Shown: positions 43,710 through 52,720 of the stretch, one piece after another | Numbering within the stretch: the stretch's first letter is position 1 | Layout: every line of letters starts with the position of its first letter | Origin: Vagococcus_D sp963518325 | GTDB lineage: Bacteria > Bacillota > Bacilli > Lactobacillales > Vagococcaceae | DNA length: 64,000 nt | NCBI RefSeq assembly: GCF_963518325.1 | Contig: NZ_CAUQJB010000001.1 | Coordinates: 248,001-312,000, forward strand | Direction: 5' to 3' | Translations under genes and position numbers: made by a program | The notes under the pieces: model-generated | Told to the model about the DNA's origin: nothing | Databases searched by the model: none | The model's input: the letters and a program-made list of their open reading frames with translations, nothing else

Positions 43710-45521
43710 AGGTAAGACAATGTCTTTATATAAGTAGACGGTTATAAAGTAATAGCCCAAGTATATACAACCATAGATAGCGAAAGGCATGGCAATATAG
43801 GCATAAGGGTTAGGAATGAAAATCGTAAACATCTTTAAACCAACTAGGACGTGAACAACACCTAGAAAAGCTGGTGCCAAAAAGATCGCTAATATTTCTT
43901 TGCGAATAGAGCCCATTAGTAATTGACGTCTAACACCAATTTTATGTAACATATCGTAGCGGGCGATATCCTGGTAAGCCCCCGTTAATATCTTAAACAT
44001 CAAACAGCTAGCTAACATGGCTAGAAAAGCAATTCCTAAGAAAAAGCCCATAAACATAAAACCATTGGCCATGCTTTGAATCTGTTGATACATCTCATAT
44101 TTGCCATTGCTATACTCAAGCTCTGGATGTCGTGCTAATTCCTGCTGATGCAATTCTTTGAAAATAGGTAATTGTTCTTGATAATCACTTACACGAATAA
44201 CTTGAATCGTACTAACTTGACTTGCTAATTGATCAAATTCAGCTTGAGTGACTACTTGATAACTGCTTTCATATAAAGCATCATTACCATAACCATCAGC
44301 AATTTGATTGAATCCTTGAGCGATTGTTCCCTCCCCTTGATTTTGATAAGAGTAGGCATGATTTAATTTAAGGTCTTTTGATTCCTTAAATGGTGCTCCT
44401 ATCTCTTGTTCATCTTGAACCAATAAAGGTTGTTTAACCAATTCTTCTTGAATAAAATACTTTGTCTTCTCAACCATTTTTGCATGGTAGGTAATCACCT
44501 CTTTAGCGTCCAGTTTATCAAGAACTGTTTGAATTTCTGGCGTCCCATTGTACACGACGGCGTCATTCACATTCGTACTTAACAAATCCGCAGCAAAGTT
44601 CTTAAAGGCTTGTCCAACAGTCACAGCTCCTAATGATAAAGCTAATAACATCGTGACTAAGCCTAAAACTTGAGCCAGTGATGATGCTTTAAAACTTAAT
44701 TGCGATAAGGTAAAGATGCGAATTTTTTTGCCGCTCATACTCTCCCAAGATTTCAGTTTATTCACGATGACAGGCACAAGTGAACTGAAAAATAAAAAGG
44801 TTCCCGGTGTAATTGTCACGATTGCCACCACCACTCCGATAATCTGAAAGGTTTTAATATTCACCATACAGATGTAACCAATCCCAATCAATATCATCGA
44901 CAAACAAATTTTAACAACAGTCATCAATGGTTTCGCTTTTGAACGTTCTGACTGATTTTCACTGTACAATAAATCTAAGGTCCTTGTTTTCATGAATTTC
45001 GTGACATTGACAACGGTGGTAATTAGAAATAAAATGCCGAAGAAAATCAAGGTAATCAACAAGGCTTTTGGCACAAAAGCTTCATAGGTATTCGATGGTA
45101 AATCGATCGCCGAACTTAACCAGTCCCCCATTAACTTAGCCAGAACTGTTCCCATAATCAACCCTACAACTATTGAAAAACTGCCGATAAAAAGCGTTTC
45201 AATAGCCATCATTTGACCTATTTTTTTCTTTTTAGCACCCAACATCATGTACATGCCATATTCTTTTTTTCGCATAGAAAGTAAAAATGAATTGGCATAA
45301 AAAATATAGACAATCGTAATAATGGCTAATAAGAAGGCTCCCAATTGAAACACAATGGCTACCATCGAAACTGACGGAATATTCTCTTCTAGGAAACTCG
45401 TATTCAGTGATAACGTTTGGAACATATAAAAGATCGAAATAGCGATCATCAAGCCTAGCATTAAAACCAGATAGTCTTGCCAACGCTTTTTAACACTTGT
45501 GAGTGACAGTTTAAACATCAT
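43701..45521 (-). CDS. FtsX/BceB-like ABC permease
   Basis: A 606-residue permease with about 10 membrane segments, FtsX-type blocks (YIFYANSFLLSMRKKEYGMYMMLGAKKKKIGQMM) and an extracytoplasmic domain of about 200 residues in the middle (about 310-520). It pairs with the ATPase just upstream. BceAB-type transporters remove or sense cell-wall-active peptides such as bacitracin. No two-component system is adjacent, unlike the usual arrangement. The ribosome site is weak, so translation is probably coupled to the ATPase gene six bases before it. Confidence 0.87.
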   Translation of the reverse strand: MMFKLSLTSVKKRWQDYLVLMLGLMIAISIFYMFQTLSLNTSFLEENIPSVSMVAIVFQLGAFLLAIITIVYIFYANSFLLSMRKKEYGMYMMLGAKKKKIGQMMAIETLFIGSFSIVVGLIMGTVLAKLMGDWLSSAIDLPSNTYEAFVPKALLITLIFFGILFLITTVVNVTKFMKTRTLDLLYSENQSERSKAKPLMTVVKICLSMILIGIGYICMVNIKTFQIIGVVVAIVTITPGTFLFFSSLVPVIVNKLKSWESMSGKKIRIFTLSQLSFKASSLAQVLGLVTMLLALSLGAVTVGQAFKNFAADLLSTNVNDAVVYNGTPEIQTVLDKLDAKEVITYHAKMVEKTKYFIQEELVKQPLLVQDEQEIGAPFKESKDLKLNHAYSYQNQGEGTIAQGFNQIADGYGNDALYESSYQVVTQAEFDQLASQVSTIQVIRVSDYQEQLPIFKELHQQELARHPELEYSNGKYEMYQQIQSMANGFMFMGFFLGIAFLAMLASCLMFKILTGAYQDIARYDMLHKIGVRRQLLMGSIRKEILAIFLAPAFLGVVHVLVGLKMFTIFIPNPYAYIAMPFAIYGCIYLGYYFITVYLYKDIVLPKK

Positions 45522-45526
45522 CAGAC

Positions 45527-46297
45527 TTACACCAAGCTTTCTGGGTCAATTTCAAGACCTGCCAAAACAGCTAAAATCTCTTGATAAAATTCCTGTTGAG
45601 TGCCCCGACGGTGTAATTCCCGGTAAATTAATCCATCTTGGATAAATAAAATACGTTTGCAATAGCTAGCGCTGACTGCATCATGGGTTACTAGCAAGAT
45701 AGTTGTTTTATAATCCTCGTTCAACCCACGTAATGCTTCTAACAAATTCTTAGCATTTTTAGAATCCAATGCACCTGTTGGTTCATCTCCCAGCAATAAA
45801 TTGGGGTTATGAACAAGGGCTCGAGCAGCAGCTACCCGTTGTTTTTGACCTCCCGATACTTCCGTCGGATAACTTCCTAAAATTCGTTCAATATCCAGTA
45901 CTTTCGCAATTTCCTTGACTTTCTTTTTGGTTTTACTGGCGGAAACACCTTGGAGTGACAGTGGTAAGCCAATATTTTGCTGCATGGTTAAATTCTCTAA
46001 TAAATTAAAGTCCTGAAAAATAAAGCCGATATTTTTAGCACGAAAATCGGATAATTGACTTTCTTTCAGACCGTTTAACGTGGCACCGGATATTTTGATA
46101 TCACCATTTGTCGGGCTATCCAAAGCTGATAAAATATTTAATAAGGTGGTTTTACCTGAGCCAGATGGGCCCATAATGCCCACAAATTCTCCTTCTTGAA
46201 TATCGAAAGAAATATCCTTAAGAGCTTCATGTTGTTTTTCACCTTTTTTTCCATAAACTTTCTGTATATGAGTCACTTCTAAGACTGTTTTATTCAT
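45527..46297 (-). CDS. BceA-like ABC ATPase
   Basis: A 256-residue MacB/BceA-type ATPase with Walker A GPSGSGKTT (about 42-50), signature VSGGQKQRVAAARA (about 148-161), Walker B LLLGDEPTGALD (about 168-179) and the switch His in LVTHD. TGGAGG precedes the ATG. It forms an operon with the permease and probably an antimicrobial-peptide resistance module. Confidence 0.93.
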   Translation of the reverse strand: MNKTVLEVTHIQKVYGKKGEKQHEALKDISFDIQEGEFVGIMGPSGSGKTTLLNILSALDSPTNGDIKISGATLNGLKESQLSDFRAKNIGFIFQDFNLLENLTMQQNIGLPLSLQGVSASKTKKKVKEIAKVLDIERILGSYPTEVSGGQKQRVAAARALVHNPNLLLGDEPTGALDSKNAKNLLEALRGLNEDYKTTILLVTHDAVSASYCKRILFIQDGLIYRELHRRGTQQEFYQEILAVLAGLEIDPESLV

Positions 46298-46327
46298 AAT
46301 ATGCCTCCAGTTAATTGGTAGTTTTAA

Positions 46328-46340
46328 GTAGTTCGACTAC
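46328..46340. promoter_or_regulatory. Short palindrome upstream of the BceAB-like operon
   Basis: GTAGTTCGACTAC has perfect 5-bp arms around TCG, 30 bases before the ATPase gene. It may be a regulator site; no partner is identified. Confidence 0.35.
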
Positions 46341-46430
46341 CTGATGAGATTAGTTTACGTTAAAACGCGGCCATCGTCCTTCGAAAGTTCTTACAGAATT
46401 TATCACTGACCTAACAGTTTTGTCACATGA

Positions 46431-46464
46431 CAAATAAGCAGAGGAAAATTCTTCTGCTTATTTG
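46431..46464 (-). terminator. Terminator of the NagB-like gene
   Basis: CAAATAAGCAGA / TCTGCTTATTTG 12-bp stem after the gene; the T-run is short. Confidence 0.6.
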
Positions 46465-46468
46465 ATAA

Positions 46469-47179
46469 CTAGTTAATTAATTTGGCCGCTGGTTCATCGC
46501 ACAGGACCGTCACATCTGGATGGAACTGCAAGATAGAAGCCGGAATATCTGGCGTCAGTTTCCCATTGAAGGCTCTGTCTAAAATATCCGCCTTGCCTTG
46601 ACCATTAGCAATCACAATAATCTTTTTTGTCTTCATAAGGGTTCTCATGCCGATGGAGACATAGCAATCAATCTCTTCTTTAAATTCACCTGATTCAGCT
46701 AACATGGTCTTGAATTTATCATCCAACAGTACCCGATACCCTTCTTTTTCAAAGGGTGTGCCAGGCATGTTAGCAGCAATATGTCCGTCAGCCCCGATTC
46801 CCATAATAGCGAAATCAAGGCCGCCAGCCTCTGCGATTAAACGATCAATCTCAGGATAGGTTTCCTCATTTAAATAGGTAATTTGCTCGTCACCAATTTG
46901 ATTGGCTTTAAAGAAGGTTTTGTTAATATACTCAAAACGCTTATATTCCTCTGGTTTGGTGCTTAAATAGAGATTGTCCTGTTGAAAGAACTGAACGGTG
47001 TCAGAAACACGACTATCGCTAACTGCCATTAAGTCTTTGATGATTTCATAGGCCCTTAAAGGTGTTGAGACTGCTGTTAATGAAATGTTCACTTTCTGAT
47101 CTGTTGTTAAATAAGGCACAATCATCTGCGCCAAAGCTTGACTCATTGATTCAAAATCTTTTTTTTCAATTACTTTCAT
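46469..47179 (-). CDS. Glucosamine-6-phosphate deaminase / 6-phosphogluconolactonase-family protein
   Basis: A 236-residue protein of the NagB/SugP-isomerase family. The catalytic segment IMGIGADGHIAANMPG (about 120-135) keeps the active-site Asp-Gly-His. The usual N-terminal phosphate-binding GLxTGxTP is altered to SLTAVSTP, and the FNEPG motif is ANMPG, so the substrate may differ from glucosamine-6-phosphate. GGGAGG supports the start at 47179. It stands alone, with no amino-sugar genes adjacent. Confidence 0.75.
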   Translation of the reverse strand: MKVIEKKDFESMSQALAQMIVPYLTTDQKVNISLTAVSTPLRAYEIIKDLMAVSDSRVSDTVQFFQQDNLYLSTKPEEYKRFEYINKTFFKANQIGDEQITYLNEETYPEIDRLIAEAGGLDFAIMGIGADGHIAANMPGTPFEKEGYRVLLDDKFKTMLAESGEFKEEIDCYVSIGMRTLMKTKKIIVIANGQGKADILDRAFNGKLTPDIPASILQFHPDVTVLCDEPAAKLIN

Positions 47180-47272
47180 GAATAACGCCTCCCAATGGTT
47201 GATTGTCTTTATTTTACTAAACACTCTTTAAAAGTAATAGGCATTACATCCCATAAAAAAACGGTTTCTAAC

Positions 47273-47314
47273 AAAAAAACAGAACAAAGGCCTCAGCCCT
47301 TGTTCTATTTTTTT
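47273..47314. terminator. Terminator of the SMR operon
   Basis: AGAACAA-GGC / GCC-TTGTTCT stem with A- and T-runs on both sides. Confidence 0.8.
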
Positions 47315-47624
47315 ATGTTAGCAACTTTAAGGCAACGGTTGATGCCAGTATTACTGCAATACATAATAACCGCTTAATATCTTTGGAATCTTGAAACAGC
47401 ACAATCCCAACAATCGCTGTTCCAACTGTCCCAATCCCTGTCCAAATAGCATAACCCGTTCCCATTGGAATCACTTGCAAGGCAAAAGATAACATCAGCA
47501 AACTACTACCCATCGTGAGAAATGCCAGAAAAATAGCTCGCTTATTCCCTTCAGCCAATCGTTTAATGTTCCAAACACCAATTATTTCCATCAAGCCTGC
47601 GCCAATCAATGCTAACCATTCCAT
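47313..47624 (-). CDS. Small multidrug resistance (SMR) transporter subunit
   Basis: A 103-residue protein with four membrane helices, the conserved Glu in GLMEIIGVW (about residue 13) and the GYAIWTGIGTVGT segment (about 57-69) typical of SMR proteins. It follows a second SMR gene by one base, so the two should form an antiparallel heterodimer of the EbrAB/YkkCD kind that exports cationic compounds or guanidinium-like substrates. Confidence 0.92.
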   Translation of the reverse strand: MEWLALIGAGLMEIIGVWNIKRLAEGNKRAIFLAFLTMGSSLLMLSFALQVIPMGTGYAIWTGIGTVGTAIVGIVLFQDSKDIKRLLCIAVILASTVALKLLT

Positions 47625-47625
47625 C

Positions 47626-47958
47626 TTAGCTCTCCTCCTTCACAGGCGTTTCTATTAGTTTCAGTCCAATAATGCCCAAGATCAAGGTGACCATAAATAG
47701 CAACTTTAATGGACTAACATCTTCTCCAAAGAAAAGGACACCTACGATGATACTGCCTACTGATCCAATACCAGCAAATACAGCATAAACAGTCCCAATT
47801 GGCAATGTCTTGGCCGCCTCTGTTAATAAAATAAAGCTAATCACTACACCAGCACCTGTTAACACCCATTGAAAAAGCGTTTCTGCATGACCTAAGCCAC
47901 TTACCCAAACAAGTTCAAAAATTGACGCAAACAATACCTTTAACCATTCCTTTGTCAT
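47626..47958 (-). CDS. Small multidrug resistance (SMR) transporter subunit
   Basis: A 110-residue four-helix SMR protein with the conserved Glu in FELVWVSGLGHA (about 15) and GTVYAVFAGIGSVGS (about 55-69). GAGGTG precedes the start. It lies between tetR and the second SMR gene in one transcription unit. No guanidine riboswitch is seen upstream, and control is by the TetR protein. Confidence 0.92.
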   Translation of the reverse strand: MTKEWLKVLFASIFELVWVSGLGHAETLFQWVLTGAGVVISFILLTEAAKTLPIGTVYAVFAGIGSVGSIIVGVLFFGEDVSPLKLLFMVTLILGIIGLKLIETPVKEES

Positions 47959-47987
47959 GTGACACCTCTAATTTATTTAGTCTATCT

Positions 47988-48545
47988 TCATCTTTTTTCA
48001 TCATGCTCTTTGAAAGTCCACGATCGGACTCTCTCCAAAACCGCGCCACGCATTTCATCATCTAAAGCCGACGCGTTAAATAACTCTGAATAATAGAGCC
48101 CGTCAATGGCCAAACGCACAATTGTAGCCAGAACTGGATCATACCCATCTGATGCCATCTTTTGTTGGATGATGGCAAAGCTATCTGAAACAGATTCACT
48201 GACCTCTTTACTTGCTAAAGCACCAGCCACCAAGGCCACATTAACGTCTGAAGTGGATAATAAATCATGATTTGATATATTAATCATCCCTCGGGACCAA
48301 CTACCGACTTTTTCTTTTTCCTTGAGACTAGCTCCTTCGATTCGACCCAAGTACTCTTGATTTAACATGTCTGCCAAACTCAAAAGAAGCGCATTTTTAT
48401 TGGCAAAATAATGAGTCACACCGCCTTTACTGTAGCCTGCTTGCTTGGCGACTTCATCTAATGTAATGTCAGCCAATCCACGACTTGCCAATAACTGATT
48501 GGCACTTTCTAAAATATGGCGTCGTTTTTCCTCTGCTTTGGTCAT
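47988..48545 (-). CDS. TetR-family repressor of the SMR pair
   Basis: A 185-residue regulator with a typical helix-turn-helix (about 9-55; ADITLDEVAKQAGYSKGGVTHYFANK). It is the first gene of the tetR-SMR-SMR operon. A consensus promoter and a QacR/TetR-like dyad lie directly upstream, which indicates autorepression relieved by a drug-like ligand. Confidence 0.92.
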   Translation of the reverse strand: MTKAEEKRRHILESANQLLASRGLADITLDEVAKQAGYSKGGVTHYFANKNALLLSLADMLNQEYLGRIEGASLKEKEKVGSWSRGMINISNHDLLSTSDVNVALVAGALASKEVSESVSDSFAIIQQKMASDGYDPVLATIVRLAIDGLYYSELFNASALDDEMRGAVLERVRSWTFKEHDEKR

Positions 48546-48578
48546 ATGTTACCTTCTTTCAATTGAGTAATTTTAAAA

Positions 48579-48595
48579 AAACGAACAGTCGGTTT
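48579..48595. promoter_or_regulatory. Putative TetR operator of the SMR operon
   Basis: The imperfect dyad AAACGAACAGTCGGTTT lies immediately downstream of the -10 box. Confidence 0.6.
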
Positions 48596-48597
48596 TT

Positions 48598-48626
48598 ATA
48601 TTACTAAACTAATAGCTCGTTGTCAA
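48598..48626 (-). promoter_or_regulatory. tetR-SMR promoter (TTGACA-17-TAATAT)
   Basis: -35 at 48621-48626 and -10 at 48598-48603 on the minus strand. Confidence 0.8.
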
Positions 48627-48672
48627 TTAGGTATTGATACTACTCTTGTTAGATTACTCTCAGTTCGAAAGA

Positions 48673-48705
48673 AATCGCCGTCTCTTTTACAAGCTTACGG
48701 CGATT
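48673..48705 (-). terminator. Terminator of the maltodextrin operon
   Basis: AATCGCCGT / ACGGCGATT stem followed by TCTTTC, after pgmB. Confidence 0.65.
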
Positions 48706-48765
48706 ATGACTAGTTATGTATTCATTTTTAAACCTGATACTTATTAGCAATTTCGTCCTTAATCT

Positions 48766-49428
48766 CTAATTCCCAACTGCTGCCATAATTTTTACTAAGG
48801 ACAATTCGCTCGTATTAGCCACCCGATAGTTGGCATCTTTCATCGACTCGGGGTCGCCAACACCGACTGAGAACATCTCTGCGCCATTGATGGCATCAAT
48901 CCCTGCTTCAGCATCCTCAACACCAATACATTCAGATGACTCTAATCCTAGTTGGTGCGCCCCTTTAATAAAAATTTCTGGATCCGGCTTTCCTTTTGCT
49001 AATAGACTTGGATCAACAATTTCATCGAAATCAGCAGTAATCCCTAAACGTTCCAAAATAACTGGACCATTCTTACTAGCAGAAGCTAGGGCAAGTTTAA
49101 TCCCCGCAGCTTTAAGTTCCCCTAATAACTCAGGGATGCCCGGTAATAAATCAGCTGGTGTAATGTCTTCAATCAATTTGACATACTCGCCATTTTTATC
49201 GGCCGCCAAAGCTTCTTTTTCAGTTTCAGTATAGCTATCGGTTTTACCACCATGAACAAGAATCCGATCCAACGAATCCATTCGTGAAATTCCCTTTAAT
49301 TTTTCATTAAACTCACGATCAATTTCAATCCCCATTTTTTTACCAAGAGTTTTCCAGGCATGATAATGGTATTCCGCCGTATCTGTAATTACACCATCTA
49401 AATCAAATATAAATCCTTTAATTGTCAT
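48766..49428 (-). CDS. pgmB: Beta-phosphoglucomutase
   Basis: A 220-residue HAD phosphatase-fold mutase. The nucleophile/acid motif is FDLDGVITDTAEYH (Asp 9 and 11), the hinge loop is GISRMDSL, and SASKNG and GVEDAEAGI are the remaining motifs. It converts beta-glucose 1-phosphate from maltose phosphorylase to glucose 6-phosphate. It lies 62 bases after malP with a hairpin between, and is the last gene of the maltodextrin unit. Confidence 0.95.
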   Translation of the reverse strand: MTIKGFIFDLDGVITDTAEYHYHAWKTLGKKMGIEIDREFNEKLKGISRMDSLDRILVHGGKTDSYTETEKEALAADKNGEYVKLIEDITPADLLPGIPELLGELKAAGIKLALASASKNGPVILERLGITADFDEIVDPSLLAKGKPDPEIFIKGAHQLGLESSECIGVEDAEAGIDAINGAEMFSVGVGDPESMKDANYRVANTSELSLVKIMAAVGN

Positions 49429-49444
49429 CTCGTCTCATCCTTTC

Positions 49445-49475
49445 AAAAAAGCAATCAAGTCAGTCTTGATTGCTT
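49445..49475 (-). other. Attenuator-like hairpin between malP and pgmB
   Basis: GCAATCAAG / CTTGATTGC stem followed by six T on the minus strand, overlapping the approach to the pgmB ribosome site. It may partially terminate transcription. Confidence 0.6.
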
Positions 49476-49490
49476 CGCTTTAGCTACTTC

Positions 49491-51761
49491 TTATTTTACC
49501 TTAACAACATGTTCATCGGCAACTATCACTTTTTCACCAAAGAGTTTAACTGCCAAAGGTTCTCCTTGTAAAACGACCAATCGGACTTCTTCATGATCGA
49601 CTGTCACTTGCAGTAAATGCCCTTGATAAGTGATTTTAAATGAATAACCTTGCCAATCTTTGGGAGTAAAGGGACTAAAACTCAATTGTCCGTCCAATGT
49701 CCGCATACCGGCAAACCCATGAACCAATGACAACCATCCGCCACTCATAGACGTGATGTGTAACCCGTCTTCCGTATCATTGTTATAATTATCCAAATCT
49801 AAACGAGCAGTCCGAGCATATAATTCTACGGCTTTTTCTTCCATGCCTAATTCTGCCGCCAAAATACTGTGAACACACGCTGATAAAGAAGATTCATGAA
49901 CGGTCATTGGCTCATAAAAATCAAAATTACGTTGTTTCTCTTCCGTTGTGTATTCGTGATTCAAGAAATATAACCCTTGTAACACATCAGCTTGTTTGAT
50001 AAATGGCGAACGCAAGACTTTATCCCATGACCAGTTTTGGTTCAATGGCAAGTCTTCTTTACTCAATGACGATACTGGCTGTAGGTCTTTGTCTAGAAAA
50101 GTATCATGCTGTACAAAAATACCTCGTTCATCATCTGTCGGAAAATACATCTTATCGATTATGTCTTGCCATTTGGCGGTTTCGGTTCCCGTAATGCCTA
50201 GAGCTGCTCTTTTTTCAGTTGTGATTTTTGTTAAGCTTTCCAGTGTGTAACGCAAAACCCAAGTCGCAATTGTATTGGTATACCAGTTGTTATTGACGTT
50301 ATTTTCATATTCATTAGGACCTGTCACACCGTGAATCATGTACTGACCTTTACGTTCAGAATAATGAATTCGATCTTCCCAGAATCGAGAAATCCCAACT
50401 AAAACATCGATTCCTTCATCTATTAAATAGGTTTCGTCGCCGGTATAAGACGTATAATTGAAAATAGCATGGGCAATGGCACCATTGCGGTGAATTTCTT
50501 CAAAGGTAATCTCCCACTCATTATGGCACTCTACCCCTGTAAAAGTTACCATTGGATACAAGGCACCTTTTAAGCCCTGCTGTTTCGCATTGTGAAAAGC
50601 ACCAGGTAATTGCTGGTGACGGTATTTAAGTAATTGCTCACTGACTTCTTTCCCTGCCACTGACAGATACATCGGCACAATGTAAGCTTCCGTATCCCAG
50701 TAGGTTGCCCCACCGTATTTTTCTCCTGTAAAGCCTTTTGGACCAACATTTAAACGGGCATCCTCGCCATAATAGGTGGAGAACAGTTGAAAGATATTGA
50801 AACGCATGCCTTGTTGAGCTTCATCATCACCTTTGATCACCACATCTGCTTTTTCCCAGCGTTTGAGCCATCCTGCACTATGAGCCTCTTTTAATGCCTC
50901 CCAACCTGTTTCAACGGCTTCAGCCGTTAATTGTTCAGCCTTGCTCAATTGGTCCGCCTCAGCCACATCTCGGCTTGTCACAACCGCTACGTACTTTTCT
51001 AAACGGGCAGTCTGACCTTCATTCAATTCATAAGTATAGGTTTCAGAAACAAATTTAGCTGACTCCTCTTGATTAACCTCAGTTGTGGATGATACGTTTT
51101 TCATTGCCGTTGTCACACTAAAACGGGGTGTGCCAAAGGGGTTTTCAATAGTTTCCATCGTAACTGCTGGAAATTCTCCTAATTGGTGGTTTTTTTCTAG
51201 CCAGAAAACTTCTTCATAGTTACTGTCTTCATTGGTAACATTGCCATCCAAATTAGGTGACAGTTCAACCTTTCCTTGACCTTTTAACACCTCAACTTCA
51301 ACTTTGACTAAAGATAATTCTTGAGTTGCTACGCTGACAAAGCGTTCAAATCGAATCTGAGCGTCAACGTCTTTTAATTCAACTGTATAATGTCGGTTTA
51401 AAATTCCTGTCTTCATATCCAATTCCAAATAAAAATCACGATGCTTAATCGTCCCTAAGTCAATTACTTGACCATTAATACGGACATCCACACCAATAAA
51501 ATTAGTGGCATTAATCACCTTACCAAAATAGTCAGGATAGCCATTTTTCCACCACCCCACACGGGTTTTATCAGGAAACCAGACACCCGCAATATAAGTT
51601 CCCTGATGACTATCACCAGAATAACCTTCTTCAAAGTTACCTCGCATTCCCATAAAACCATTGCCAATCGACGTTAAACTCTCTTGCAATCGTTTATTTT
51701 CAACGTCTAGCTGAGTTGTCTTAATTTTCCACGGGTCAATCTCAAATAATCGTTTGAACAT
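49491..51761 (-). CDS. malP: Maltose phosphorylase, GH65
   Basis: A 756-residue GH65 enzyme that phosphorolyses maltose to glucose and beta-glucose 1-phosphate. The catalytic acid Glu is in TGPNEYENNVNNNWYTN (about residue 485), and the TYWDTEAY and GVECHNEWEITFEEIHRNGA segments line the active site. Strong AGAGGAG lies upstream. Adjacency to pgmB is the standard pairing. A different alpha-glucobiose (kojibiose or trehalose) is possible in GH65, but the mal context favours maltose. Confidence 0.93.
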   Translation of the reverse strand: MFKRLFEIDPWKIKTTQLDVENKRLQESLTSIGNGFMGMRGNFEEGYSGDSHQGTYIAGVWFPDKTRVGWWKNGYPDYFGKVINATNFIGVDVRINGQVIDLGTIKHRDFYLELDMKTGILNRHYTVELKDVDAQIRFERFVSVATQELSLVKVEVEVLKGQGKVELSPNLDGNVTNEDSNYEEVFWLEKNHQLGEFPAVTMETIENPFGTPRFSVTTAMKNVSSTTEVNQEESAKFVSETYTYELNEGQTARLEKYVAVVTSRDVAEADQLSKAEQLTAEAVETGWEALKEAHSAGWLKRWEKADVVIKGDDEAQQGMRFNIFQLFSTYYGEDARLNVGPKGFTGEKYGGATYWDTEAYIVPMYLSVAGKEVSEQLLKYRHQQLPGAFHNAKQQGLKGALYPMVTFTGVECHNEWEITFEEIHRNGAIAHAIFNYTSYTGDETYLIDEGIDVLVGISRFWEDRIHYSERKGQYMIHGVTGPNEYENNVNNNWYTNTIATWVLRYTLESLTKITTEKRAALGITGTETAKWQDIIDKMYFPTDDERGIFVQHDTFLDKDLQPVSSLSKEDLPLNQNWSWDKVLRSPFIKQADVLQGLYFLNHEYTTEEKQRNFDFYEPMTVHESSLSACVHSILAAELGMEEKAVELYARTARLDLDNYNNDTEDGLHITSMSGGWLSLVHGFAGMRTLDGQLSFSPFTPKDWQGYSFKITYQGHLLQVTVDHEEVRLVVLQGEPLAVKLFGEKVIVADEHVVKVK

Positions 51762-51800
51762 AATACCTACTCCTCTTCTTTTCCAACTAAATATCTTAAT

Positions 51801-52637
51801 CTATGCTTTTTGCAATCTACTTCTATTACTTTTGGCATAACTATCATTAAAGCGAGTTGTCACAAAGACCCCAAGTAACATTAAAACTAAGCCAAATGAT
51901 TGGATGCTTAGCACAAGTGTCATATCGAAACTAATTAATCCTACTACCATTCCCAACAAGGTACTTAAACCTAAGCCATTTAAAATCAAGTTTAAAGATT
52001 CCTGATAAGTGCAAATGGATGACAGATGGTTCTTTTTAGTCAGCCAAACAAAGAAGGCTCCTCCAACTACTAAAATTAAATTACTCACTAAAATCAGTGA
52101 GGCACTCATCAACATCATTGTAAAGGCTACGAACGCTTTATTTTGCGTCAGCCATTGAGAACTAATCCCTTGTTTCAGTTCCTCAATAGTTGTAAATGCC
52201 CCTGGATTAAAGTCTCTTGTGTAGTTAACCGTAAATTCGTAACCGGATTGATCTTTTAAGACCATTGCCCTTTCACCAAAACTAATGCCACTTTTTAAAC
52301 GGCTTAACTCATCTTCGCTTAAATTGAACCCGACCGTCCCATTGCTGTTAATCAATTGGCTGTCTTCGGCAGACAAGTGCCCTTCTTGAAATTCAGCACC
52401 TTGAATAGCCATAAGTGTGTTATGATCCACTTGTTTAAAGGTTTCAGACATGATTTCTGCTAATTGAAAATTAGTTGACCTTGCCATATTGACGGTTACA
52501 GGGATTAGTGCCAAGGCAGTAATAAAGATAAAAATCAAGAAAAGTTGCACTTTCGTTAGAGCATTCCGCCCTAAAAAAACACGTTTTGGTGTCACGATAT
52601 TAACAAAATAGCTAAATGGAAATGGTAGTTTAGTCAT
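51801..52637 (-). CDS. DUF1189 membrane protein of the mal operon
   Basis: A 278-residue protein with an N-terminal helix (about 30-52), an extracytoplasmic region (about 55-165), and four C-terminal helices. It matches DUF1189 proteins that often accompany maltodextrin ABC genes (MalA-type in streptococci). The start at 52637 has AAAGGATG upstream. The role is unknown, possibly in transport or regulation at the membrane. Confidence 0.8.
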   Translation of the reverse strand: MTKLPFPFSYFVNIVTPKRVFLGRNALTKVQLFLIFIFITALALIPVTVNMARSTNFQLAEIMSETFKQVDHNTLMAIQGAEFQEGHLSAEDSQLINSNGTVGFNLSEDELSRLKSGISFGERAMVLKDQSGYEFTVNYTRDFNPGAFTTIEELKQGISSQWLTQNKAFVAFTMMLMSASLILVSNLILVVGGAFFVWLTKKNHLSSICTYQESLNLILNGLGLSTLLGMVVGLISFDMTLVLSIQSFGLVLMLLGVFVTTRFNDSYAKSNRSRLQKA

Positions 52638-52720
52638 AATTTTTTCATCCTTTGTTGTCACATACTTAATTTTTAAGACTAGCCTTCATCAAACGCTTTC
52701 CGATAAGCTGACTCATAAAA

